Assembly (NCBI GenBank): GCA_965226435.1
Contig: CBDDCY010000009.1
Span: forward strand, 372,001 to 436,000
Direction of reading: 5' to 3'
DNA length: 64,000 nucleotides
Source of the DNA: UBA6623 sp965226435
Lineage (GTDB): Bacteria > Acidobacteriota > Terriglobia > Bryobacterales > UBA6623
Positions 43,587 through 51,992 of the stretch are shown here, in pieces; the first letter of the stretch is position 1; the number at the start of each line of letters is the position of its first letter. The translations under genes and the position numbers were made by a program. A model generated the notes under the pieces. It was not told where the DNA came from and searched no databases. It saw only the letters and a list, made by a program, of their open reading frames with translations.

Positions 43587-44489
43587 CTATTCCACGAAAC
43601 CGATTCCTCGAAGCTGCTTGCTCAGCTGCGGTTCCTCGAAAAAAAGCAGTCTCTCCACCACCCGGCCTCCGTCGACCGCCACGCCATAAGGCACGTCCTC
43701 GAACGGAAACTTCCCGCGCAGTAAATCGAGATCCGGAGAAAGCCGCACGTCCTTGAGGCCCGTGTCATCGACGAAGCCCGGCGCGAATTCGAAGTCCTGC
43801 GTAGGCACGCCCACGAACGTCGCCTTCCAGTTCAACCCCGCCATCGCGATGCCCGCGTCCAAACAGTGCAAACAAGTCGGATTGAAAAAGTAGATAAAGA
43901 CCGCGCCGTCGTGCAAATCCAGTTCCCCGGACGCAACCTGAATCGTGGCGGGAACATCGGACTCCGGGCCGGAACCCAACTGATCCCACGCCGCCGAAAC
44001 CCCACCCAACACGACGACACCGGCGAGCAGAGTCGCCGCGCCGCGCGGACGCGCCGGCGGTGGTGAGAAAACAGCCGCCAGAACCCCGATCGCCAACATA
44101 ATGCCGTCACCGATGAAAAACCCGGGGCCGACAGCTCTTTCAACCCAGGGGAAACAACTGCAATCAGCCCCTCGCAGCGCCTCGTATTTGAACCCCACGT
44201 AAGCCATGAAAACCAGCAGCAGGGCGACGGAGAGATATCCGCCCCAACGCCGCCACACCGGACGCAACAACAGTAAGCCGGTGAAGGTTTCCGAAACCGC
44301 CAGCGCGATGGTCGCCGGCAGACTCACCGAAACCGGTACCAGCAATTGCGTCATCTTCACCTGGAAACCGGAAAGGTCGGTAAGTTTATAGACGCCCGCG
44401 ACGAGCCACAGCACCGCCATCACGACCGCCGCGCTCCAACCGACGATATACTTCCAGCGAGGCGGGTTTTGAGGGGATTCGTTTTCCAA
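43587..44489 (-). CDS. MauE/DoxX-like membrane domain fused to a thioredoxin-like domain
   Basis: About 300 residues from a TTG at 44489 (GAGAGG seven bases upstream); a longer frame to 44630 has no better signal. Four membrane helices match MauE/DoxX proteins: VGWSAAVVMAVLWLVAGVYKL, TIALAVSETFTGLLLL, YLSVALLLVFMAYVGF and IMLAIGVLAAVF. GADCSCFPW between helices is a possible redox pair. The C-terminal half is thioredoxin-like with YFFNPTCLHCLDAG (CLHC). In methylamine-dehydrogenase systems MauE and MauD are separate partners for disulfide formation; here they seem joined. It precedes the SDR by 50 bp on the same strand. Confidence 0.75.
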   Translation of the reverse strand: MENESPQNPPRWKYIVGWSAAVVMAVLWLVAGVYKLTDLSGFQVKMTQLLVPVSVSLPATIALAVSETFTGLLLLRPVWRRWGGYLSVALLLVFMAYVGFKYEALRGADCSCFPWVERAVGPGFFIGDGIMLAIGVLAAVFSPPPARPRGAATLLAGVVVLGGVSAAWDQLGSGPESDVPATIQVASGELDLHDGAVFIYFFNPTCLHCLDAGIAMAGLNWKATFVGVPTQDFEFAPGFVDDTGLKDVRLSPDLDLLRGKFPFEDVPYGVAVDGGRVVERLLFFEEPQLSKQLRGIGFVE

Positions 44490-44763
44490 GAAATGCCTCT
44501 CGCGAGGGCGGCCAAAAACGCCGAGGACTCCGCGAAAGTCCCAGTATAGGCCGGCAACGCGGCTCCGGTCCGCGCCCGTGCTTAGACGATTGGCGTCCGA
44601 ACCCTCGTCCCCGGCGGCCACGGTAACCAAACACGCCCGAGCCGGCCGTTCCCGGAATTCGCCGTGCGATCCCCGCCGAAGCCGCGCGCGGTACCATTGA
44701 AATCACAACTCGATACGCACCCGCTCGCCACGTCGAAGGCGAGATCGGGGAGGGGGGCACCTG

Positions 44764-45672
44764 ATGAACATCCTCGTCACCGGAGCAACCGGCTTTGTCG
44801 GTGCTGAGCTTTGTCGGACACTCACTGAGCAGGGACATCGCGTAACGGCGCTATCCCGCGATCCTGAGAGAGCCAAGGTGACGGTCCCCGACCTAGTCGA
44901 GGCCCACGCTTGGGAACCCGCCGCCGGTCCCGCTCCGCGTAATGCGTTCGACGGCGTCGAAGGGGTCGTTCACCTGCTTGGGGAAAGCGTGGTGGGGCGC
45001 TGGACAACCACAAAGAAACAAGCCATCCGCGACAGCCGAGTCGTGGGCACGCGCCACCTCGTCGACGCGCTACGCCATGTGGATCCAAAGCCCCGTGTGT
45101 TGGTTTCCGCGAGCGCGATCGGCTATTACGGTGACCGAAACGACGAGGAATTGACGGAGTCCTCTCCCCCTGGGACCGACTTTCTCGCCGGCGTGAGCCG
45201 CGAATGGGAAGCCGAAGCGCGCAGGGCCGAGAAATACGACATTCGCGTGGCACGCCTTCGTGTCGGGATCGTATTGGCGCGCGGCGGCGGAGCCCTCGGT
45301 GCGATGTTACTTCCGGCTCAACTCGGCGCCGGCGGACCATTGGGCTCGGGCTGCCAATGGTGGTCCTGGATTCACCGCGATGATTTGATAGGGTTGATGA
45401 TCCGGTTACTGGACACGGACCATCAGGGCGTGGTCAACGGCGTTGCCCCGTCCCCGCTGCGGCAAAAGGAGTTTGCCCGCGTGCTGGGTCGCGCGCTGTC
45501 GAGGCCGGCCTTCATGCCCACCCCGGCCCTCGTGCTCAAGATCGTCTTGGGAGGCTTTGCGACGGAACTCTTATCGAGCAAGCGCGTGCTGCCCGCCGAG
45601 GCCGAACGACTCGGCTACGCCTTTCAATACCCGGAACTAGAGAGCGCCCTGCGCCGTGCTCTCGGCAAGTAA
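44764..45672 (+). CDS. TIGR01777-family NAD-dependent epimerase-like protein
   Basis: A 302-residue SDR-extended protein. Start NILVTGATGFVGAELCRTL, VVHLLGESVVGRWTTTKKQAIRDSRVVGTRHLV, SASAIGYYGD, WEAEARRAEKYDIRVARLRVGIVL, and WWSWIHRDDLIGLM are the exact landmarks of the YfcH/SDR39U1 family, which binds nucleotide cofactor but has no agreed reaction. GGGGAGGGG lies upstream of ATG 44764. It reads divergently from the MauE-type gene. Confidence 0.92.
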   Translation: MNILVTGATGFVGAELCRTLTEQGHRVTALSRDPERAKVTVPDLVEAHAWEPAAGPAPRNAFDGVEGVVHLLGESVVGRWTTTKKQAIRDSRVVGTRHLVDALRHVDPKPRVLVSASAIGYYGDRNDEELTESSPPGTDFLAGVSREWEAEARRAEKYDIRVARLRVGIVLARGGGALGAMLLPAQLGAGGPLGSGCQWWSWIHRDDLIGLMIRLLDTDHQGVVNGVAPSPLRQKEFARVLGRALSRPAFMPTPALVLKIVLGGFATELLSSKRVLPAEAERLGYAFQYPELESALRRALGK

Positions 45673-45817
45673 GCCCCCTTGGGCCGACCGGCATCGGCTG
45701 GAACGCAGTGTTAATCCACTTCGCGGACACACCCACACGGACCAAACCGACCCTATATTCCATGGGAGGTTTTGCGGCGCGATTTCGACAGCCTGGAACC
45801 TTCCGGGGACGCTTACG

Positions 45818-46060
45818 TCACTTTTTCTTGGCTTTGCGCCGTGCCGCCCAGTATTTTTTCATACGGGCCGAAACGACGGCTTTCTGGTCGTCGCTCATGG
45901 TACGCCGCTTCCTTTTCTTGACGGCCGGCTTAGCGGCGTCTGTCTTCACGGACGAGCCGCTTCCCGGCGGCCGGCCGCGGCGCTTAGGGCCTTGCAACAC
46001 GGCGATCGCTTGATTCAAGCGATCTCTTTCTTCGATGAGTAAGGCAAGTACATCGGTCAT
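45818..46060 (-). CDS. Small AT-hook-like DNA-binding protein
   Basis: An 80-residue protein: a short leucine helix (VLALLIEERDRLNQAIAVLQG), then KRRGRPPGSGSS, a classical AT-hook core (GRP flanked by basics), and a highly basic tail (KKRKRRTMSD, MKKYWAARRKAKKK). It probably binds DNA minor groove as a nucleoid-associated protein. Small proteins of this plan recur in Acidobacteria, in my recollection. It lies between two convergent/divergent metabolic genes. Confidence 0.6.
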   Translation of the reverse strand: MTDVLALLIEERDRLNQAIAVLQGPKRRGRPPGSGSSVKTDAAKPAVKKRKRRTMSDDQKAVVSARMKKYWAARRKAKKK

Positions 46061-46209
46061 AACGCTTCAATGCTAACATATTCCGCACCTCACAAGAAAG
46101 AGTAAGGAACCCGATTCACACTCCGCCATTGTGATGATCTATTGACTGCCCGTAAATCGTATTCGCAACAACGCCTCCCGCTGCGCTTAGCGACAGCATA
46201 GGAATCAAG

Positions 46210-47103
46210 ATGGAAACAACAAAACTGCCGCACGCCGACCTCGAAGTCTCTAGGGCTTGCATGGGGACCATGACATTCGGCTCGCAAGCCGACGAAGCCG
46301 AGTCGCGGCGAATGGTCGACGTTTGCCTCGACGCCGGAATCAACTTCTTCGATACAGCAAATGTGTACAACCAGGGACGTTCGGAGGAAATTCTCGGCGC
46401 TGCGCTCGGACCGAGGCGTAAACAGGTCATCCTCGCCAGCAAGGTGCGCGGGCTGATGAAGCGGGAACCTTCCTACGGCGGACTATCCCGCGTTGCCATT
46501 CGACGGGCCATCGAAGAGACGCTGGAAATCATGGAGGAATTACGACGCGAGGGAAAGATCCGTTATTCGGCAACCTCGAATTACAGTGCCTGGCAACTTT
46601 GTGAAATCTTTTGGCTGTGCGAAAAGAATGGGTATCTGCAGCCATGGGCTTCACAGCCCATGTACAATATGCTCGCTCGGGGCATTGAACAGGAGTATTT
46701 AACGTTTACGGAACGCTTCGAAGTCGGCGTCGTCGCTTACAATCCCCTGGCCGGGGGCCTTCTAACCGGTAAACATAGCCCGGACAAAGGACCCATCGAA
46801 GGGACCCGCTTCGACGGCAATCAGATGTATCAAAACCGCTACTGGAATGAGGGCTATTTCCGCGCGGTGGAAGAACTCAAGACCATAGCCGGGCAGGCCG
46901 GGCGCGGCTTGGTCGAGTTGGCGTTGACCTGGGTCTTCGCGCGTGACCGCGTCGACTCGATCATTCTCGGCGCCTCGGGCGCCGAGCAGCTCGAAAATAA
47001 TCTGCGGGCGATCGAGAGTCCTCCCTTGGACCCCTCGACCCTCGAGCAATGCGACCAAGTCTGGGGACGCCTGCGTGGCCCCACGCCGATCTACAACCGA
47101 TAA
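46210..47103 (+). CDS. Aldo/keto reductase
   Basis: A 297-residue reductase. It has the N-terminal GTMTFGSQADEAES and DAGINFFDTANVYNQGRSEEILG with catalytic Asp and Tyr, SKVRG with Lys, YNPLAGGLLTGKH, and LTWVFARDRVDSIILGASGAEQLENNL for NADPH. The expected active-site stretch from GRRREVVLATK to the RSLRRL-x-TDYIDLYQ-HxxD region is shortened: after RRAIEETLEIM the sequence jumps to EELRREGKIRYSATSNYSAWQ, so about 40 residues, including the usual catalytic His, are missing. It may thus be a damaged or diverged enzyme. Confidence 0.85.
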   Translation: METTKLPHADLEVSRACMGTMTFGSQADEAESRRMVDVCLDAGINFFDTANVYNQGRSEEILGAALGPRRKQVILASKVRGLMKREPSYGGLSRVAIRRAIEETLEIMEELRREGKIRYSATSNYSAWQLCEIFWLCEKNGYLQPWASQPMYNMLARGIEQEYLTFTERFEVGVVAYNPLAGGLLTGKHSPDKGPIEGTRFDGNQMYQNRYWNEGYFRAVEELKTIAGQAGRGLVELALTWVFARDRVDSIILGASGAEQLENNLRAIESPPLDPSTLEQCDQVWGRLRGPTPIYNR

Positions 47104-47335
47104 CCTTCTCGGTTTTCGGATTCCGCCGTGCGGGTTGAATGGGGGAGAAGGGCCCTGTTCACTTGGCTTGGATTACGGTTGGGCAGGCTCTTCGAGGCCG
47201 ATTTAGCGCCCTTTCCCATACGGCTATTAGCCCTGACCGAGCCAACCGAGACCTCCGCCGGAAGCACTCGGGCGCGGGCGGCCGACTCTCCATTATTTAC
47301 GTCGCGCCCCGTACCCAGGGCCCGTCATTCGACTA

Positions 47336-49879
47336 TTAGAGTTCGTTCAGTAATTCGGTGTATTGGCGGCGGGCGCGGTCGAGGGTGTAGTCACGGGTGA
47401 CGAGGCGCCGACCGGCTCGGCCCATATCGGCGCGGCGCGGCTCATCAGATAGCAAGTCATCAATAGCGCGGGCGAAACGAGATTCCTCCTCGCTGCCGAA
47501 CTCGACGAGCACGCCGCACTCGGGGGGCAGAGCCTCCTGGATCGCTCCGGCGGGGGAGCTGATCACGGGCGTTTCCATGGCGAGGGATTCAAGCAGGACC
47601 AGCGGAATGCCTTCCAGCTCGGAAGGGAGAACCAGCAGCGACGCGGAGGCCAGCAGATCCTGGATGTCCTCCCGATGACCCAGTAGCGAGAACCTTCGCG
47701 TTAGTCCTTTGCTGTCGATCCTCGCTCGGAGACGATGTTCTTCCGGGCCGGTGCCGGCGACGACAAAATGAAAATCTTCGCCGCGGCGCAAGCGGGCGAG
47801 TTCCGCCGCGATGTCGGGCAGCAAAAGCGGTCGCTTGGATTCATTCAGCGCGCCGGCATACAGCAGCATCTTTGTCGCGGGCTTCAAGCCGAGTTCGTGG
47901 TGCAGCCGGTCGGCGGGATGACGGGATGGCTCGAACCGGGCGATGTCGATTCCATTGCGGATCAGCCGGATATTCCCTTCGGGCGTATCCATCTCGCGCA
48001 GGCGGACGCGGCCGGCCTCGGAGATCACGATGCGCCGGTCGAAACAGTCCGCCACATCGAGAGTCGCGGTAAACAAATCCCAATCGTCATGAGAGGCGTG
48101 AAGAATGTCGACGATTTTGATGCTGGGTCGTTTCTCCTTGAGGGCGGGCAGAGCGCTGTAGACGCTTAGCGAGTTTTGAACGACCAGGATATCGAATTCC
48201 CAATTGAGAGCCACGCTGTAGACGAAGTGCGGCAACCAGGCGGCATCGACAAGCGGAACGAGGTCGTAAATGTGATCGACCAACTTTTCCCATTGAACTC
48301 GCCGACGGGAATCTTGGTGGTCGGTGGCGAGCAGGAAGACCTCGAAGCGGGAGCGATCTATGCGGCCCGCGAACTCAAGCAAGACACTCTCGGCCCCGCC
48401 GGCTCCAAGGCTCGGGGTGCAGAGAACGAGACGCCGGCGCCCTTCGGGCTTGGGTGAGGGGATATAGTCGATCTTTTCGACGAGGCCGCCTTCGATCAAC
48501 ACCGATCGCGGTTGAAACTTCAAGTAGAAGCGCAGATCGAAAACCGCGCGTCCCGCAACGGCGTTGACTTTCTCTTTGAATCGCAGAGGGATCAGCCTCG
48601 CGGCGGCCGTAAGCGGCTCGTTGCACCAGGTTTCGGTGGTAAGAAGCTCGGCATTGTCGAGGTGGCGACGAATGACGTCCACCCAACTGAAAGGAACGTG
48701 GATTTGAGGCGATACGGAGGGCGGCGCCGTTTTCGTTTCAAGAGGTTTATCTTGCTGACTGGTCGAAACCGAAGTAGGACCCTGCCGCGATTGGGTCGGC
48801 TGCCGGCATCGCCAGGGCAGCCGGCGCACCCTCCCCGAGCGACGGGCTTCGGGTTGCTCGAGCACCTTGCGGCTGAGCCCCAGCGGCCCGGCGGCACATC
48901 GAAACGAAGGACCGGGCGCTTCGCCCGTGTCGCTCCAGGTCACCCATGAAGCGGAACGCAAGGCCCAGATGCATTGTTCGGCGGCATAGGGTTCGAGCGG
49001 GCGCGGATCGCCTATCCACAGAAAGCAGGGGGCGTTCGATCGTTCGAGAGCGGTCGTCTCGTCGACATCCACGAGAACTTGGTAGTCCCTTACCGTTTGG
49101 TTCTCGAAATTCGGCTCGCCGTGCCGGACGACAAAGCAGATCGACGGCGCCCATCGTCGCTTTGTGTTAAGCCGACCCCGCGGGGAGAACAAAGACGGAT
49201 GGGCAGTCGTCATATGCGACCAGTTTTTATCGTGATTCTCCAGGCCGACGTAGTGGTGCCCGCGTCCGTGCGTGCGATAGTTAAACAGGACCTTGGGGAT
49301 GTAATGTCCATACCATCCATGCGCGCCTAGTTGGAGGGCAAACTGCCAATCCTCGTAGGAAAAGCGATGCCACTCATCATAGCCGCCAACGTCTTGCCAG
49401 GCTTCCCGGCGCAAGAATAAGCAATGCGCAAGGAAGTTTTCTTGCATCAGGCGATAGAGGTTGTAATCTCCGGAATGGTGGACAAAATTCTTGTCACCGA
49501 ATACGCGGTAGTCGAAGTAGGCGAACCCGGCCTCGGGATGGGAGCGCATCGCCGCCAGGCAAACCTCCATCATTTCGGGTTCCAGAAAATCGTCCGAGTC
49601 CAGAGAAATGACGTAGCGGCCGCGCGAGAGCTGAAGGCCTCGATTGCGGGCGTGCGGAAGTCCGCGATGAGGCTCTCGGACAACCCGGAGGCCCGGTAGG
49701 GCTTGGCGCTCGACAGCTTCGATCGAGGAAACCGTTTCCGGTTCCTCGGCGCCGTCGTCGACCAGAATGATTTCCCAGTCGCGGTGGGTCTGGCGTTGGA
49801 TGCTCGCGATGGTCTCGTGGACATACTGACCCCGCGTGTAGCAAGGGATTACGACCGAGATGAGTTCCGTTTCGTTCAT
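47336..49879 (-). CDS. Two-domain glycosyltransferase, GT2 plus GT4
   Basis: About 847 residues from ATG 49879. Residues 1-230 are a GT2 GT-A domain: LISVVIPCYTRGQYVHETIASIQRQT, ILVDDG, RNRGLQLSRGRYVISLDSDDF with the DxD, and YDEWHRFSYEDWQFALQLG. A poorly conserved linker (about 230-400) follows. Residues 470-840 are a GT4 GT-B domain: CTPSLGAGGAESVLLEFA, VILHASHDDW, RNGIDIARFEPSRHP, LLYAGALNESKRP, LLVLPSELEGIPLVLLESLAMETPVISS. Such fused enzymes build surface polysaccharide or glycan chains with alternating linkages. No other polysaccharide gene is adjacent. No Shine-Dalgarno is seen at the start. Confidence 0.85.
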   Translation of the reverse strand: MNETELISVVIPCYTRGQYVHETIASIQRQTHRDWEIILVDDGAEEPETVSSIEAVERQALPGLRVVREPHRGLPHARNRGLQLSRGRYVISLDSDDFLEPEMMEVCLAAMRSHPEAGFAYFDYRVFGDKNFVHHSGDYNLYRLMQENFLAHCLFLRREAWQDVGGYDEWHRFSYEDWQFALQLGAHGWYGHYIPKVLFNYRTHGRGHHYVGLENHDKNWSHMTTAHPSLFSPRGRLNTKRRWAPSICFVVRHGEPNFENQTVRDYQVLVDVDETTALERSNAPCFLWIGDPRPLEPYAAEQCIWALRSASWVTWSDTGEAPGPSFRCAAGPLGLSRKVLEQPEARRSGRVRRLPWRCRQPTQSRQGPTSVSTSQQDKPLETKTAPPSVSPQIHVPFSWVDVIRRHLDNAELLTTETWCNEPLTAAARLIPLRFKEKVNAVAGRAVFDLRFYLKFQPRSVLIEGGLVEKIDYIPSPKPEGRRRLVLCTPSLGAGGAESVLLEFAGRIDRSRFEVFLLATDHQDSRRRVQWEKLVDHIYDLVPLVDAAWLPHFVYSVALNWEFDILVVQNSLSVYSALPALKEKRPSIKIVDILHASHDDWDLFTATLDVADCFDRRIVISEAGRVRLREMDTPEGNIRLIRNGIDIARFEPSRHPADRLHHELGLKPATKMLLYAGALNESKRPLLLPDIAAELARLRRGEDFHFVVAGTGPEEHRLRARIDSKGLTRRFSLLGHREDIQDLLASASLLVLPSELEGIPLVLLESLAMETPVISSPAGAIQEALPPECGVLVEFGSEEESRFARAIDDLLSDEPRRADMGRAGRRLVTRDYTLDRARRQYTELLNEL

Positions 49880-49921
49880 GGGGAGCGGTGGCGGAATGTT
49901 GATTCGACTTGGTGCCACAAC

Positions 49922-51823
49922 CTAGAATCGCAGTCCCTTTTTCAACAGCATGACGCCGTAGAAATACAATTCGGCGTCGAGGCAGCGTCGAGCCGTCGCG
50001 GCGCGGCGAAACCCATGCTGCTCGCCATCGAAAAGCACATAAGCGGCCGGAACACCCTTTGCTCGCAGCGCCCCAACCATCGCCTCGGCCTGTCCTCGTG
50101 GCACAACCTTGTCTTCGCTCCCCTGGAAAAAGATGACCGGAGCTGACAGATCGCCGACGGCATGGATCGGCGAACGCTCGACGTAGAGAGCACGGTCTTG
50201 CGGGTACGGACCGATCAGCTTATCGAGGTAGCGCGCTTCGAACTTATGGGTGTCGCGCGCCAAAGCTTCGAGATCACCCACTCCGTAATAGCTCGCCCCG
50301 GCATGAAACACGTCCTTAAACGCCAAGGCGGCCAAGGTCGTGTATCCGCCGGCGCTGCCGCCTTTGATGATCAAGCGGCCTCGATCGCACCAACCCCGCG
50401 CGACGCAATACTCAGCAGCGTGGACGCAATCCTCGACATCGACGATTCCCCATCGCCCCGCCAGCCGCTCGCGATAGGCACGCCCGTAACCCGTGCTGCC
50501 TCCGTAGTTGACGTCCAAGACAGCAAAGCCGCGGCTGGTCCAATATTGGGTTTCTAGAGACAGCTCGCTCGATGTCGCGCCGGTTGGGCCGCCGTGCGTT
50601 TTCACAATCAGCGGGGGCAGTTCGTCCTCGGGAGGTTCGTAGTCGGCATTCCAGGGTGCGTAGTAGAACGCGTGGGCTGTGAGCCCGCCGGCGGTGGGAA
50701 ACTCAATCGGCCGTGCCGGGGAGAAATGCTTTTCCGCTTCGGGTTCGACTTCGAAGGCGCGCTTCCAGACTCGGCGGTCCCCCGTGTCGAGATCCATCGC
50801 GACAATCGAAGGCGGCTCGACAGGAGAAGCGCCCCGAAACACCACCGTGGAGCCGCGGGCCCTGAGCTGCGAAATCTCCGTGTACGGGGTCTCGATCCAG
50901 TCGATCGCACCGCCCCCGGCGTCCATTCGCCCGAGGCGCCAAACTCCGGCTTGCGCGCAAGCAAGGATGACGCCGTGAGTAGCGGACAAAGCATACGTCG
51001 ATTGCCCAAATACCCATTGCGGCGACCCGCACTCGGCTTCCATCGTAGCCAAGGGCAGCGCACCCGCCGGTTCGTGGCGATAGAGATTCCACCAGCCTGT
51101 GGGATCCGAAACAAAGTAGAGATCGCCGTCGGGAGACCATTGCGGCTGAAAGACCGAAACTTCCGGACCACCCGCGATTCGTCGAGCATCGACCGGAAGC
51201 CCGTCGGCATCCAGATCCGCCAGCCACAGCTCGGTGCCGTCCCACGGCATATTGGGGTGGTTCCAGGTGAGCCAGGCCAGTTGCGTCGCCACCGGGTTGA
51301 GCACGGGGTTCGAGTAGAAATCGTTCCCCTCGACGAGAATTCGCGTCTCAGCGTCCTTCTCGATGTCGATCGCCGCAAGGGTGTTTACGCATTCGACCGC
51401 CGGGTTGGAGTGATCTTCGCGAACGCAAATCAGCCGCTGACGTAGTCGATCGACTGCGGCGTCGGCGTAACGCCAAGGGCCTGCCCCGGTGACGGCTTGC
51501 GGCTCGGCTTCGGAGCTCACGCGGTAGATTCGCTGGTCGCGGTCGTTCGAAAAATAGACGGTTTCACCATCGACGACGAAGGCCCCGCCGCCGTATTCAT
51601 GAACGCGCGTCCTGGCATTGAATGGAGCGGGTTGAACGTCTTCGGGGACACCGCCCGGGCGCAATCGCACAATGACGCCGCGCCCGTTTTCGGACGGCCG
51701 TCCCTCGCTCCAGTAGATGTCTTCGCTCGCGAGCGCGATCTGCCCCAAACGCAGGGATTCCCCCGCCACCAGGTCGGAGGTGATCGGCGATTTCCAGAAT
51801 CCGTACTCAGCTTCTTGCGGCAT
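49922..51823 (-). CDS. S9-family prolyl-oligopeptidase-like peptidase
   Basis: A 633-residue protein. An N-terminal propeller domain (VYFSNDRDQRIYRVS, WNHPNMPWDGTELWLADLD, PQWSPDGDLYFVSDPTGW) is followed by an alpha/beta-hydrolase domain: LIVKTHGGPTGATSSEL, LDVNYGGSTGYGRAYRERL, nucleophile Ser in KGGSAGGYTTL, Asp in FQGSEDKVVP and His in FDGEQHGFR. The family cleaves short peptides at Pro or acyl-amino ends. No signal peptide is visible, so it is probably cytoplasmic. It is read divergently from argS. Confidence 0.9.
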   Translation of the reverse strand: MPQEAEYGFWKSPITSDLVAGESLRLGQIALASEDIYWSEGRPSENGRGVIVRLRPGGVPEDVQPAPFNARTRVHEYGGGAFVVDGETVYFSNDRDQRIYRVSSEAEPQAVTGAGPWRYADAAVDRLRQRLICVREDHSNPAVECVNTLAAIDIEKDAETRILVEGNDFYSNPVLNPVATQLAWLTWNHPNMPWDGTELWLADLDADGLPVDARRIAGGPEVSVFQPQWSPDGDLYFVSDPTGWWNLYRHEPAGALPLATMEAECGSPQWVFGQSTYALSATHGVILACAQAGVWRLGRMDAGGGAIDWIETPYTEISQLRARGSTVVFRGASPVEPPSIVAMDLDTGDRRVWKRAFEVEPEAEKHFSPARPIEFPTAGGLTAHAFYYAPWNADYEPPEDELPPLIVKTHGGPTGATSSELSLETQYWTSRGFAVLDVNYGGSTGYGRAYRERLAGRWGIVDVEDCVHAAEYCVARGWCDRGRLIIKGGSAGGYTTLAALAFKDVFHAGASYYGVGDLEALARDTHKFEARYLDKLIGPYPQDRALYVERSPIHAVGDLSAPVIFFQGSEDKVVPRGQAEAMVGALRAKGVPAAYVLFDGEQHGFRRAATARRCLDAELYFYGVMLLKKGLRF

Positions 51824-51992
51824 GGGCGGCGATACGTCCTACTCTCTACGGAAGCCCGCGCACTTCATCCGAGTCATTGAGTCTACGCGGGCAACACTAC
51901 CTTTGAAACGCTATGATACACTCCCCAAGTAGGGCTCCGATCCGGTCCTTTCCGGCGGCTGATTCCCGCCTCGCCGCTTTTTGAGGTTCCTC

